Assembly (NCBI RefSeq): GCF_947492965.1
Contig: NZ_CANLOZ010000004.1
Location: forward strand, 372,001-436,000
Reading direction: 5' to 3'
DNA from: an uncultured Aquimarina sp.
Lineage (GTDB): Bacteria; Bacteroidota; Bacteroidia; Flavobacteriales; Flavobacteriaceae
Length of the DNA stretch: 64,000 nucleotides
Positions 19,477 to 29,279 of the stretch are shown here, in pieces. A program made the translations under genes and the position numbers. The notes beneath the pieces are model-generated. The model worked only from the letters and a program-made list of their open reading frames with translations. It ran no database searches and had not been told where the DNA came from. Each line of letters begins with the position of its first letter. Position 1 is the stretch's first letter.

Positions 19477-21375
19477 ATGCGATCAACTAGAATACCATTA
19501 TTATTTATTTTAAGTTTTTTATTTTTTATTACTTCTTGTACCGAACAAAATGATTCTAAGAAGGCTGAAAAAACCACGGAACAGACCGTAACTAACGAAG
19601 AAGAGGAATATCAGGTTAAAGATCATTATACCAAAAAGGAAGTAGATATCGTAATGAGAGATGGGACTAAACTTCATACGACTATTTATTCTCCTAAGGA
19701 TACTAGTAAGAAGTATCCAATTCTTATGCAAAGAACTCCTTATAGCTCTAGACCTTATGGAGAAAATGAATTTAGATCTAAGATTGGTCCTAATGAGTTT
19801 TTGATGAAAGAGGGCAATATTATCGTTTATCAAGATGTAAGAGGTAGATGGATGAGTGAAGGTGTTTATGACAACATGAGAGCTTATATTCCAAATAAGA
19901 AGGATAAGGAATTTGATGAAGCTAGTGATACCTATGATACTATTGATTGGCTAGTGAAAAATGTTGAAAATAATAATGGAAAAGTAGGTGTATGGGGAAT
20001 TTCATATCCTGGTTTTTATGCTACATATTCATTATTAGATTCGCATCCAGCTCTAAAAGCAGTATCTCCACAAGCTTGTATAGGAGATTTCTTCTTTGAT
20101 GATTTTCATCATAACGGTGCTTATTTGTTAAGTTATTGGAGAGCAACTGCAGTGTTTGGTTACGAAAAAACAGAGCCAGTAAAAGAAAGTTGGTATACAT
20201 TCCCAGAACTGAATAGCAAAGATCAATATCAGTTTTTCTTAGATGCAGGCCCACTGAGTACATTAGATCAATACTATAAAGAAGACAATGTTTTTTGGAC
20301 GCAATTAAAAGAACATCCGAATTACGATGAGTTTTGGCAAAAAAGAGGCATTATTCAGCATCTCAAGGATATAAAACCTGCAGTTATGGTAGTTGGTGGA
20401 TTATTTGATGCAGAAGACTTATACGGTCCGTTCGAAACGTATGAGAAAATCGAGAAAAATAGTAGCAATTATAATATTATGGTTTTTGGTCCGTGGAGTC
20501 ATGGAGATTGGGCGAGAAATAAAAAGAGACAGGCAATAGGAAATGTATATTTCGGCGATGATATATCGTTAAACTTTCAACAAAATATAGAAACAAAATT
20601 CTTTAATCATTTTCTTAAAGGAGCTGGTGATGAAAATAGTGGTTTAACTGAGATTCAGATTTTTGATACCGGTAAAAAAGAATGGAATACCTATGATAGT
20701 TGGCCACCAAAAAATATAGAAAAGAAAGTTTTATATCTAAATAATAATGGATTAACCGAAAATAAAGGTAATGGAGCACAAGAGTTTATCAGTGATCCTA
20801 AAAAGCCTGTACCGTATACAGAAGATATCAAAATGGTTTTTACACCTAGAAAATATATGACAGATGATCAGAGATTTGCGGCAAGAAGACCTGATGTATT
20901 AGTTTATGAAACACCTGTACTTACCGAAGATATGACGTTGTCAGGAGAGATTTTAGCTAAATTAAAAGTAGCAACTACGGGAACTGCTGCTGATTGGGTA
21001 GTGAAAATTATAGATGTATATCCTCCAGATGCAGAAGACACAGAAGAGACTCAAAAGTATCTTAAAATGTCTAATTATCATATGATGGTAAGAAGTGAAG
21101 TGCTAAGAGGAAGATTTAGAAATAGCTTTAGTAAACCTGAAGCTTTTACTCCTAACAAAAAAACAGATGTTTCTATAAAACTTCAGGATATACATCACAC
21201 GTTTTTGAAAGGTCATAAAATTCAGATTCAGGTACAGAGTACCTGGTTTCCGTTTATCGACTTAAATCCTCAAACGTATGTTCCTAATATATTTAAAGCA
21301 AAATCATCAGACTTTAAAAAACAAACTCATACTGTATATGATGATTCTTCCATAGAATTTTCTATTTTGAAGTAA
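19477..21375 (+). CDS. CocE/NonD family hydrolase (X-Pro dipeptidyl-peptidase-like) lipoprotein
   Basis: This 632-residue serine hydrolase has a lipobox (FFITSC, Cys21). The alpha/beta-hydrolase core (about 55-380) carries the nucleophile elbow GISYPG with Ser176, an acid in GGLFDAEDLYG and the histidine of FGPWSHGDW, so the catalytic triad looks complete. The C-terminal region (about 410-630) is the jelly-roll domain of the family (PepX_C). Members cleave X-Pro dipeptides, acyl amides or esters; which one applies here cannot be told. The gene is followed after 31 bp by a DUF885 protein, and both could be surface peptidases. Confidence 0.88.
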   Translation: MRSTRIPLLFILSFLFFITSCTEQNDSKKAEKTTEQTVTNEEEEYQVKDHYTKKEVDIVMRDGTKLHTTIYSPKDTSKKYPILMQRTPYSSRPYGENEFRSKIGPNEFLMKEGNIIVYQDVRGRWMSEGVYDNMRAYIPNKKDKEFDEASDTYDTIDWLVKNVENNNGKVGVWGISYPGFYATYSLLDSHPALKAVSPQACIGDFFFDDFHHNGAYLLSYWRATAVFGYEKTEPVKESWYTFPELNSKDQYQFFLDAGPLSTLDQYYKEDNVFWTQLKEHPNYDEFWQKRGIIQHLKDIKPAVMVVGGLFDAEDLYGPFETYEKIEKNSSNYNIMVFGPWSHGDWARNKKRQAIGNVYFGDDISLNFQQNIETKFFNHFLKGAGDENSGLTEIQIFDTGKKEWNTYDSWPPKNIEKKVLYLNNNGLTENKGNGAQEFISDPKKPVPYTEDIKMVFTPRKYMTDDQRFAARRPDVLVYETPVLTEDMTLSGEILAKLKVATTGTAADWVVKIIDVYPPDAEDTEETQKYLKMSNYHMMVRSEVLRGRFRNSFSKPEAFTPNKKTDVSIKLQDIHHTFLKGHKIQIQVQSTWFPFIDLNPQTYVPNIFKAKSSDFKKQTHTVYDDSSIEFSILK

Positions 21376-21406
21376 ATTAGTAACCATCCAAATATCCCCC
21401 AGGAAA

Positions 21407-23275
21407 ATGAACAGAACAAAATTCACTTTGTTATCTTGTTCCTTCTTATTAATAACTTTTAGTTGTAAAGACGAAGGTAATAAGGTCGTATCCGAAATCT
21501 CTAATGAGCAAAAGATAGAAATACATTCTCAAAAACTAAATGATTGGTTTGAGGCACAATTTCAGGAAGAAGTAGCAGAATCTCCAATGATGCAAACGTA
21601 TTTAGGATTGAAAACGGATGATTATGGAAAGTGGAATGATGTTTCTTCTAAGAAATTGGTACACGATCTTGAAAAAGCAAAAAGAAGACTTAGATACCTT
21701 AATGATTCGGTAGATGTTACAGCTTTAAATAAATCTACGAGTTTGAGTTATCGTTTGATGAAACAAGATCTAAAAAATGCTATAGATGATTTTCAATATA
21801 GGTTTTATGATTATCCAGTGAATCAAATGCATGGCATGCAAGCAGAAATCCCTGCATTTCTGATCAATATGCATCAAATAGAGAGTAAGAGTGATGCCGA
21901 AGCTTATATTTCCCGACTTAAGGGAATGGATGAGTTATTTGCACAACAAATAGAGAATATCAAGATCAGAGAGAAGAATGGTATTGTTCCACCAAAGTTT
22001 GTTTTTGCAAAAGTGTTAAACGACTGTCGTAATTTAATTACCGGAATGCCTTTCGATGAATCTAATAAAGAGAGCACCTTACTCTCAGATTTTAAAGGTA
22101 AAGTAGGTAAAATAGAAATAGCAGAAGAAGATAAGACGGTTTTAATAGCTGAAGCAGAAAAAGCATTAAAAGAAGATGTAAAATCTGCTTATGATAAATT
22201 AATTGCGCTTTTAGAAGATCAACAGCAAAGGGCTACGGTAGATGATGGAGCTTGGAAATTTCCAAAAGGGAGTGCGTTTTACAATAATGCATTAAAGCGG
22301 ACTACCACCACTAATATGACTGCCGATGAAATTCATCAATTAGGATTAGATGAGGTTGCTAGAATACATAAGGAAATGAAGGATATCATGACACAGGTTA
22401 AGTATGAAGGTTCCTTACAAGATTTTTTTAAGTATATGAAGGAGGATGAGAAATTCTACTATCCTAACGACAAAGAAGGTAAGGCTAAATACTTGGAAAG
22501 AGCAGTTGGATTAATAGATAATATGAAATCTAGATTAGATGAACTCTTTATCACAAAACCTAAAGCTGATATCGTTGTAAAAGCTGTGGAACCTTTTAGA
22601 GAAAAAAGTGCCGGAAAAGCCTTTTATCAGAGAGGTACTCCAGATGGTTCCAGACCTGGGACATATTATGCAAATCTTTATGATATGGAAGCTATGCCGA
22701 TATATCAAATGGAAGCACTAGCATATCACGAAGGTATTCCAGGACATCATATGCAGATTTCAATAGCGCAAGAGTTACAGGATATTCCGAAGTTTAGAAA
22801 ATTTGGCGGATATACTGCTTACATAGAAGGTTGGGGACTTTATAATGAGTTCTTGCCAAAAGAGATAGGACTGTATAATGATCCATATTCAGATTTCGGT
22901 AGATTAGCTATGGAGCTGTGGAGAGCTTGTAGATTAGTTGTAGATACAGGAATACATGCTAAGAAATGGACAAGAGAAGAAGGTATAAAATATTATACCG
23001 ATAATACTCCGAATGCAGAGAGTGACGCCGTTAAAATGGTAGAACGACATATTGTAATGCCTGGTCAGGCTACAGCATACAAGATAGGAATGAATAAGAT
23101 TCTGGAATTAAGAGAGAATGCAAGAACAGCATTAGGGAATGATAATTTCGATATTAGAGAGTTTCATGATGTCTTACTCACAAATGGTGCTGTACCACTT
23201 ACCATTTTGGAAGAGCTGGTTAATGAGTGGATAACCTCTAAAAAGAATACGAATACACTTCAAGAAAACTCGTAA
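21407..23275 (+). CDS. DUF885 family putative metallopeptidase lipoprotein
   Basis: This 622-residue protein has a lipobox (FSC, near residue 20). The DUF885 hallmark HEGIPGHHMQ lies at about 441-450, with downstream YIEGWGLYNE as the other conserved block. HEGxPGHH resembles a zinc-binding HExxH-type site, so it is probably a metallopeptidase acting outside the cytoplasmic membrane, though biochemical data for the family are sparse. It is probably co-transcribed with the CocE-like hydrolase 31 bp upstream, which suggests a shared role in peptide degradation. Confidence 0.85.
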   Translation: MNRTKFTLLSCSFLLITFSCKDEGNKVVSEISNEQKIEIHSQKLNDWFEAQFQEEVAESPMMQTYLGLKTDDYGKWNDVSSKKLVHDLEKAKRRLRYLNDSVDVTALNKSTSLSYRLMKQDLKNAIDDFQYRFYDYPVNQMHGMQAEIPAFLINMHQIESKSDAEAYISRLKGMDELFAQQIENIKIREKNGIVPPKFVFAKVLNDCRNLITGMPFDESNKESTLLSDFKGKVGKIEIAEEDKTVLIAEAEKALKEDVKSAYDKLIALLEDQQQRATVDDGAWKFPKGSAFYNNALKRTTTTNMTADEIHQLGLDEVARIHKEMKDIMTQVKYEGSLQDFFKYMKEDEKFYYPNDKEGKAKYLERAVGLIDNMKSRLDELFITKPKADIVVKAVEPFREKSAGKAFYQRGTPDGSRPGTYYANLYDMEAMPIYQMEALAYHEGIPGHHMQISIAQELQDIPKFRKFGGYTAYIEGWGLYNEFLPKEIGLYNDPYSDFGRLAMELWRACRLVVDTGIHAKKWTREEGIKYYTDNTPNAESDAVKMVERHIVMPGQATAYKIGMNKILELRENARTALGNDNFDIREFHDVLLTNGAVPLTILEELVNEWITSKKNTNTLQENS

Positions 23276-23301
23276 TAAATCTAAAATAGCATAGATTTTT
23301 G

Positions 23302-23337
23302 AAAACAGCCTTTCTGATCAGGAAAGGCTGTTTTTTT
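23302..23337 (+). terminator. Terminator after the DUF885 gene
   Basis: AAAACAGCCTTTC and GAAAGGCTGTTTT form a perfect 13-bp stem running into seven T. Confidence 0.9.
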
Positions 23338-23477
23338 ATATAATCGTTTCCTTTTTATGGTAAAACTATAAAAATATGTAAGAATAAGACTACATTATTT
23401 TGTTGTTTGACTTTTTTTTGTGTATTTTGTTGAAATTAAGTAGCATTTCATCTGATTTAAGCCCCAAAGTAAATAGT

Positions 23478-25454
23478 ATGAATAAAGCAACCTTTACCGT
23501 ATTAGTTTTCTGTTTCACAAGTTTTTTTTGCTTCTCGCAAAAAGAACTTACTGGAATTGATCTTTCCAAAATTAAGACATTAAAAGATTCTTTGTCTTTC
23601 AACGATAAAGTAAATAAACTTCAGCAATTTGTTAATGAAGATCGTCTTGATATAGCCGAACCTTTAGCCAATCAATTGATTGATATTGCAAATGATATCG
23701 AATATACCAGAGGATTAGGTTTAGTATATAGATTAAAAGGAGTACTAAACAATGAATTAAATAGATATCTGGAATCTAACGAAAGCTTTGAAAAAGCAAC
23801 GTTCAATTTTCAAAAAATTGAAGATAAGAATGGGTTAGCCATGGTAAGTAATGATAGGTATATCATAGAACGTAATAAAGGTAATATTGAAGAGGCAGCT
23901 AATCATCTGTTAGATGCTAAATTACAGAGAGAACAACTAAAGGATAGTATTGGACTTACTGCAGTATATAATAACCTAGCAATTATTTATAAAGAGTTAA
24001 ATGATATCCCGAATGCTGAGAAGTTTTATCTTAAATCCATGAAGATGGCTAGAAGACTTAAACTTAAAGGTGTTGGTTTAACGATTAATAACTTAGCTCT
24101 ACTTCATACTGAAGGTGGGAAATTGGAAGAAGCTAAGGTACTATTAAAAGAGGCACTACATATTAATAAAGCAGAAAATGATCTAAGACATACTGCACAG
24201 TCTTATAGTATTATGGCAAAGGTAGCCATGTATGGTAAAGAATATGAAAAAGCCAAAAAATTCTATGATACGACGCAATGCGTTGGAACACAGGCTAATT
24301 TTAAGCTTATTGTTCATAATGCAAAACAACAGTTAGGAATCATAGCTTTAGAACAAAACGAGTTCAAAAAAGCAGAGGAATATCTGAAAGTAGCAAGAGA
24401 AGACCTTATAAAATCTAATGTTACTTCTCTAATTCTTAAGAATTATAAATATTCTTTTAAACTAGATTCTACAAGAGGAAATCTACTAGGAGCCATTGCT
24501 TGGCAAAAGAAATATCAGGAACTTTCTGATAAACGTATGAATGATCTAACGACCAAAAAAGTAGAGAATACAAAGTCTAGATATGAAGCGCAGTTAGAAC
24601 AGCTTAGATTACAGGATGAAAAGGAAAAAAGAGAGCAACAAACCAAAGAACAATTATTCAAGTATAGATTAATGACATTTATTAGTCTAGCGGTGATAGC
24701 AGTAATTCTAGTGTTTATGATCTTGATAATTAAAACCAGAAAAGAAAGGAAAAGATATATCAAAGAACTTAATGAGTCTAATCAGGTTAAAAACAAACTG
24801 TTCTCGATTATATCACACGATTTGAAAAATGAAATACACGGCTTGGAAAGTAGTTTAAATTTAATGAAGGAAGATGTAATTTCTACGGAAGAATTTAAAG
24901 AAATTGTGCCATTATTAGCTAATAGAACACACCAAACATCTATTTTGTTGAATAATCTGTTGAATTGGTCGAAATCGCAAATGAAAGAATTGAATCCTAA
25001 ACCAACAACTTTTGATATTACAGAAGTTATCAGTAATAAGTTTACGTTTTTTAGACCTAAAGCAGAAAAAAAAGATATTCAGTTGATTAATCAGTTGGGA
25101 TCAGCCAAAATTTTTGCTGATAAAGACATGTTTGGCATTGTAGCACAAAACTTAATTGCTAATGCCATTAAATTTTGTAATTCTGGAGATTCTATTGCAT
25201 TGACAGCGAGGGAAAAAGAAGACTTTTATGAGATTTGTTTTGAAGATACGGGAGTAGGTATTGATCCAGAAAATTTAAATAAGCTATTTGCAGAAGATAC
25301 TTTTACAACTAATGGAACGGAGAATGAAACAGGAACTGGTCTTGGGCTCCGAATCTGTAAAGAACTAATAGAACTTAATAGAGGCAGAATAGAGGTAGAA
25401 AGTATACCAGGAAAAGGAAGTACTTTTTGTGTGCAATTACCTAAAGCTGCCTAA
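23478..25454 (+). CDS. TPR-containing sensor histidine kinase (copy 1)
   Basis: The ATG at 23478 gives 658 residues with a signal peptide (MNKATFTVLVFCFTSFFCFS); an upstream TTG would add 26 residues that spoil it. The periplasmic part (about 30-340) holds TPR repeats, for example NNLAIIYKELNDIPNAEKFY. A coiled coil and one membrane segment (about 398-420) follow, then a HisKA domain with phospho-acceptor His447 in ISHDLKNEI and a HATPase domain (LIANAIKF, DTGVGIDP, GTGLGLRICKE). Receiver and output domains are absent, and no response regulator is adjacent, so its partner is encoded elsewhere. The next gene is a paralogue. Confidence 0.9.
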   Translation: MNKATFTVLVFCFTSFFCFSQKELTGIDLSKIKTLKDSLSFNDKVNKLQQFVNEDRLDIAEPLANQLIDIANDIEYTRGLGLVYRLKGVLNNELNRYLESNESFEKATFNFQKIEDKNGLAMVSNDRYIIERNKGNIEEAANHLLDAKLQREQLKDSIGLTAVYNNLAIIYKELNDIPNAEKFYLKSMKMARRLKLKGVGLTINNLALLHTEGGKLEEAKVLLKEALHINKAENDLRHTAQSYSIMAKVAMYGKEYEKAKKFYDTTQCVGTQANFKLIVHNAKQQLGIIALEQNEFKKAEEYLKVAREDLIKSNVTSLILKNYKYSFKLDSTRGNLLGAIAWQKKYQELSDKRMNDLTTKKVENTKSRYEAQLEQLRLQDEKEKREQQTKEQLFKYRLMTFISLAVIAVILVFMILIIKTRKERKRYIKELNESNQVKNKLFSIISHDLKNEIHGLESSLNLMKEDVISTEEFKEIVPLLANRTHQTSILLNNLLNWSKSQMKELNPKPTTFDITEVISNKFTFFRPKAEKKDIQLINQLGSAKIFADKDMFGIVAQNLIANAIKFCNSGDSIALTAREKEDFYEICFEDTGVGIDPENLNKLFAEDTFTTNGTENETGTGLGLRICKELIELNRGRIEVESIPGKGSTFCVQLPKAA

Positions 25455-25551
25455 TACTTATATTCTTGATATAAGGTAAAGATCTATCTTGTTATCTCAA
25501 TTACAAAAGGGGGCTAATATCTGTCTGTTTTAGACATATACAAATAGTATA

Positions 25552-27555
25552 TTGAATATCTATTATAAACATATTACCCATTTAATAGCTTTTTTGAGCT
25601 GTGTTTTTGTGCTTCGTGGACAAGATGATATCAATAATCATTTGTGGTATCAAGGTCATATCGAGGGAACAGAAGAACTTCATAAAGCTCAACAATTTCT
25701 TGATCATTTAGTAGCTGTTAAGCAAATAGATAGTGCACTTTTCCTTTCAAAACAAGTCATATCCGCAGCACATAAGTACAAAGATTCAGTGGTTTTAAGT
25801 GATGCTTTTATCGATCAAGGAGAAGCATATAGCCAACAAAATGAATATTATTATGCGGGACAAAGTTATAAAGAGGCGATAAAAATTCTAAAGAAATTAA
25901 AAGATAAAGGACGTTTAGCGAAAGCCTATAAAAATCTTTATTTTTTAGAGTATTATAGTGATAATTTAACTGTTGCAGCGGAACACTTACTAGAATCTCA
26001 GACATATTACACAGAAGTAAACGATAAGAATGGTATCGCTACCGTGAATAATTATTTAGGCGATTTATATGCCAAACTAGAAGACTTTGAATTGGCAGAG
26101 CAATATTACAATAAGGCTATTGCTCAAATGGAAAAGATAAAAGATAAAAAGGGAATTGGTCTCTTTATGAATAATTTATCGTTTCTATATATCAATAATA
26201 AAATGCCAGAAAAGGCAAAAAATATAGTCGATGTAGCCTTAGATATTAACAAGAATGATAGTTTACCAGTGTACACAATCTATTCCTACTATATTCTTGC
26301 GAAAATAGCACTTCATGAAAAAGAATATACTACTTCAGAGAAGTACTACGATACCGTTTTAAGCATAGGCTCTAGAACTAAGCATTTCGCATTAACGATA
26401 CCTTTAATAATTTCGAAACAACAAATGGCAAAAATAGCGCTAGAAACAAAACGTTATCAAGAAGCAGAAGTGCTATTAAATAATGCCAGAGAAGAGTTTT
26501 TGTCCATAAAAGATATAGATCCAACGGAGCATTTATTGGCCAATTATAAAATAGCTGCCAAATTAGACTCCGTTCAAGGTAATATCTATAAAGTCCTTGC
26601 TTGGCAAAAAAAGTCTCAAGAACTTTCTGAAAAAAAGAGAATTAAAATTTCTGCAGAGAAAATACAAAGAGCAGAGAAAAGGCATAAAGCAGAAATCGAA
26701 CATTTAAAAATGATCGATGAAAATGAAAGAAAAGAAAGAGATAATGAAGCAAAGTTATTTAAGTACAAGACTTTTGCATTAGGATTGATTTCAGTTTTAA
26801 TTGCTGTTTTGGCTTTCCTGATAATAATTTTTAAAACAAGAAGAGATCGCAAGAAATTAATCTCTCAATTAAACCATTCTAACGAAACAAAAAATAAGTT
26901 GTTTTCTATCATCTCTCATGATTTGAAAAATGAAATTCTGGGTTTAGATGGAAGTCTAAATCTTTTAAAAGATAATGCGATTTCCAACCAGGAGTTTAAC
27001 GAGATCATTCCAATTTTGGCTAATAGAACGCATCAAACGTCTATTCTTTTAAATAATCTTTTGAATTGGTCGAAATCGCAAATGAAAGAACTTAATGCAA
27101 AACCAGTTAGTTTTGATATTAATGAGGTGATAGAAGATAAGTTTACTTTTTTTACTCCCAAAGCAGAGAAAAAGGATATCAAATTGATCAATAAATTAAA
27201 TCCTACAAGAATTTATGCAGATAAAGATATGTTTGGTATTGTTGCGCAGAATTTGATTGCAAATGCTATTAAGTTCTGTAACCCTGGTGATTCAATAGCA
27301 TTAGTTTCTATAGAGAAAGAGGATCATTACGAGATTTGTTTCGAAGACACTGGTGTAGGTATTGACCCATCTAATCTTCATAAATTATTTGCCGAAGATA
27401 CATTTACTACCAAAGGAACTGGTAATGAAAGTGGAACAGGCCTAGGACTCAGAATCTGTAAAGAGCTTATAGAACTTAATAGAGGTAAGATACAAGTAGA
27501 AAGTGTTTTAGGAAAGGGAAGTGTTTTTTGTATCACACTACCCAAAGCGGCCTAA
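25552..27555 (+). CDS. TPR-containing sensor histidine kinase (copy 2)
   Basis: This is a 667-residue paralogue of the preceding kinase: signal peptide, TPR region (about 70-350), membrane segment (about 403-425), HisKA with His456 in ISHDLKNEI, and HATPase with DTGVGIDP and GTGLGLRICKE. Sensor regions have diverged while the kinase core remains nearly identical. The start is TTG: an in-frame TAG at 25531 and no ATG between leave no other usual codon. It ends only 2 bp from the stop of the convergent HlyD gene, and no terminator is visible between them. Confidence 0.88.
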   Translation: MNIYYKHITHLIAFLSCVFVLRGQDDINNHLWYQGHIEGTEELHKAQQFLDHLVAVKQIDSALFLSKQVISAAHKYKDSVVLSDAFIDQGEAYSQQNEYYYAGQSYKEAIKILKKLKDKGRLAKAYKNLYFLEYYSDNLTVAAEHLLESQTYYTEVNDKNGIATVNNYLGDLYAKLEDFELAEQYYNKAIAQMEKIKDKKGIGLFMNNLSFLYINNKMPEKAKNIVDVALDINKNDSLPVYTIYSYYILAKIALHEKEYTTSEKYYDTVLSIGSRTKHFALTIPLIISKQQMAKIALETKRYQEAEVLLNNAREEFLSIKDIDPTEHLLANYKIAAKLDSVQGNIYKVLAWQKKSQELSEKKRIKISAEKIQRAEKRHKAEIEHLKMIDENERKERDNEAKLFKYKTFALGLISVLIAVLAFLIIIFKTRRDRKKLISQLNHSNETKNKLFSIISHDLKNEILGLDGSLNLLKDNAISNQEFNEIIPILANRTHQTSILLNNLLNWSKSQMKELNAKPVSFDINEVIEDKFTFFTPKAEKKDIKLINKLNPTRIYADKDMFGIVAQNLIANAIKFCNPGDSIALVSIEKEDHYEICFEDTGVGIDPSNLHKLFAEDTFTTKGTGNESGTGLGLRICKELIELNRGKIQVESVLGKGSVFCITLPKAA

Positions 27556-27557
27556 TC

Positions 27558-28856
27558 TTATTTATCCATTAAACTTCTAAACTGATAAAAGAAACGTTCT
27601 ATTAGACGTAGATCTTCTGTTATTATTTCTACAGAACCACGCATTTCCTGTTGGAAAGGAATTTTTTTATTATAAGTGGTAACTAACTCTTTAGGCAGTT
27701 TTACATCGATAAGATATAATCCATCTTTATCTGGTAACATGGATATATAATCTACTTTACCTTGTAGCATACCGAATTCATCATCCGGAAAATTTTCTAG
27801 TTTAATATTGGCTTTTTGGCCAATTTTAATTTTACCAGAATTTTGAGTAGGGGCTTTTATTTTAGCAACATAAGATAATGAGTCCTGAATTGGGATTACT
27901 ATAAATACAATATCTCCTGCAGTTACATTTTCATTTTCAAATCGATAATTGGAAAAAGAAACCCTACCTTCTATATCTGATTGCAATAAATAGCGAAGTT
28001 CCCAATCTTTAATGCTCCTCTTTAACTGGTCAAAAGACTGTATTACTTTATTTCGTAGATTGATTTCTTCTCGTTGTTGATTAAACTCTGTTCCTTTTGA
28101 GTTTTTTTGTACTGTACTGATTTGCTCTTTTATTTGGGAAAGTTGATTGGTATAGTTTTTATAATTATTCTCAAATTGTGAGTATTCAATCTTTGATTGC
28201 TCATATTCTTGGAGAGAAATACTTCCTTTATCAAACAACTCTTGTTGCCTATCAAAAGTCTTTTTTCTTAAACTTAAAGTTCTTTGTTCAACCCTTTTTT
28301 GATTTAAAATGCTTTCTTGCCTTCGGTAAAGTTCGGACAGAGATATCTGATTTGCTAAGTTTTCACCAGAAAACGGTTTTAGTTCTTTGTTTAGAGTGTA
28401 TTCGATATAGTTGTTTTCGAAAGTAGCATAACTAGTCTGAATGTCACCGAGTTCTAGTAATGGTGGCATTTTTTCAAAAGGAAATTTAATTTGTTGATTA
28501 TTGATTTTGATCGTATCAACAACTCTTTTAAGACTAAAAACGTCAAGATAGTTTGCTGTATTTCTTAAAATAGCCAAAGGAGTTTTTTCTGGAACGGTAT
28601 CACCTTCTTTAACGAATATCGCCTCTATTTTCTCACTTACATTTGCCTGCTCTTTTTGCAAAGGAACATCGGTTGTAATAACTGCTTGTGCAGGAATGGT
28701 ATCAGGATATTTTAGCATCCAGGAAAGAAAAAGTAAAAGTAATATTAGTGTTAGAATCAGAAGGTTTCCCCATCGAATCATCCAATGCGGAACACGTGTT
28801 AGAATTTCCTGAACTTCTTCACTCCTTAATTGTATGTCATCTAAATTATCTGGCAT
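27558..28856 (-). CDS. HlyD-family membrane-fusion protein of a peptide exporter
   Basis: This 432-residue adaptor links an inner-membrane ABC exporter to an outer-membrane channel. It has a cytoplasmic N-terminus, one membrane segment (about 28-47, LLILTLILLLLFLSWML), a biotinyl-lipoyl-like half-domain (VKEGDTVPEKTPLAIL), a long coiled-coil hairpin (about 165-275) and a C-terminal barrel (about 300-410). This is the adaptor type used with bacteriocin-processing ABC proteins. It lies downstream of the C39 ABC gene with a small helical gene between. No TolC-like channel is encoded in the window. Confidence 0.9.
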   Translation of the reverse strand: MPDNLDDIQLRSEEVQEILTRVPHWMIRWGNLLILTLILLLLFLSWMLKYPDTIPAQAVITTDVPLQKEQANVSEKIEAIFVKEGDTVPEKTPLAILRNTANYLDVFSLKRVVDTIKINNQQIKFPFEKMPPLLELGDIQTSYATFENNYIEYTLNKELKPFSGENLANQISLSELYRRQESILNQKRVEQRTLSLRKKTFDRQQELFDKGSISLQEYEQSKIEYSQFENNYKNYTNQLSQIKEQISTVQKNSKGTEFNQQREEINLRNKVIQSFDQLKRSIKDWELRYLLQSDIEGRVSFSNYRFENENVTAGDIVFIVIPIQDSLSYVAKIKAPTQNSGKIKIGQKANIKLENFPDDEFGMLQGKVDYISMLPDKDGLYLIDVKLPKELVTTYNKKIPFQQEMRGSVEIITEDLRLIERFFYQFRSLMDK

Positions 28857-28879
28857 GCTGTTATAATTTCAAAATTATA

Positions 28880-29274
28880 AATTATTAATTACGAATTTTG
28901 AGTTTGGTAGTTTTTTGTATTGAACCAATAATTCTAAGTAATTCTTCACATTTATCTATTAAATTTTTACTTTCTTCTACATTGACATAATTACTATCTC
29001 TTAATAATCTTAACCAGTAATGAGTTTCTCGAGCTTCTTTATAAGAGATGGATAATTTAGATAAAAAATCTTTAGTACTTTGCCCACCTATCGCTTCTTC
29101 TATATTAGCTCCTATCGATGTACCACTCCTTAGAAACTGTTTAGACAAAATATATTCATGTCGCTCTTTTGTTAACTTCCTAAATAAGTCAATACATAAT
29201 AAGGCGAATTCGTAACTTTTTTGTTGAATAATATTTTCTTTTTTCATTAAGTTTTTAATTCGTAATTCTTAATT
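28880..29274 (-). mobile_element. Four-helix-bundle cassette bordered by inverted repeats
   Basis: AATTATTAATTACGAATT (28880-28897) and AATTCGTAATTCTTAATT (29257-29274) are inverted copies matching at 16 of 18 positions. They bound a 395-bp segment holding only the four-helix-bundle gene, whose stop codon lies in the left arm. The cassette sits between two exporter genes that are usually adjacent. There is no transposase and no clear target duplication, so mobility is inferred. Confidence 0.5.
28885..29247 (-). CDS. Four-helix-bundle protein (23S rRNA intervening-sequence/S23 family)
   Basis: This 120-residue all-helical protein carries the family signatures LRSGTSIGANIEEA (about 41-54) and SISYKEARETHYWLRLL (about 66-83). 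Relatives are encoded in 23S rRNA intervening sequences and, as Avd, in diversity-generating retroelements; they form pentameric bundles and bind nucleic acid. Most chromosomal copies have no known role. Here it interrupts the ABC-HlyD pair of a peptide exporter and is framed by inverted repeats, so it is more likely a passenger than an exporter component. Confidence 0.9.
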   Translation of the reverse strand: MKKENIIQQKSYEFALLCIDLFRKLTKERHEYILSKQFLRSGTSIGANIEEAIGGQSTKDFLSKLSISYKEARETHYWLRLLRDSNYVNVEESKNLIDKCEELLRIIGSIQKTTKLKIRN

Positions 29275-29279
29275 AGAAA

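Noticed and set aside
23400-23477. Upstream TTG start for the first TPR kinase
   Set aside because: It adds 26 residues in front of an otherwise normal signal peptide; the ATG at 23478 is better.
28885-29247. Accessory protein Avd of a diversity-generating retroelement
   Set aside because: The fold family matches, but there is no reverse transcriptase and no template/variable repeat pair nearby.
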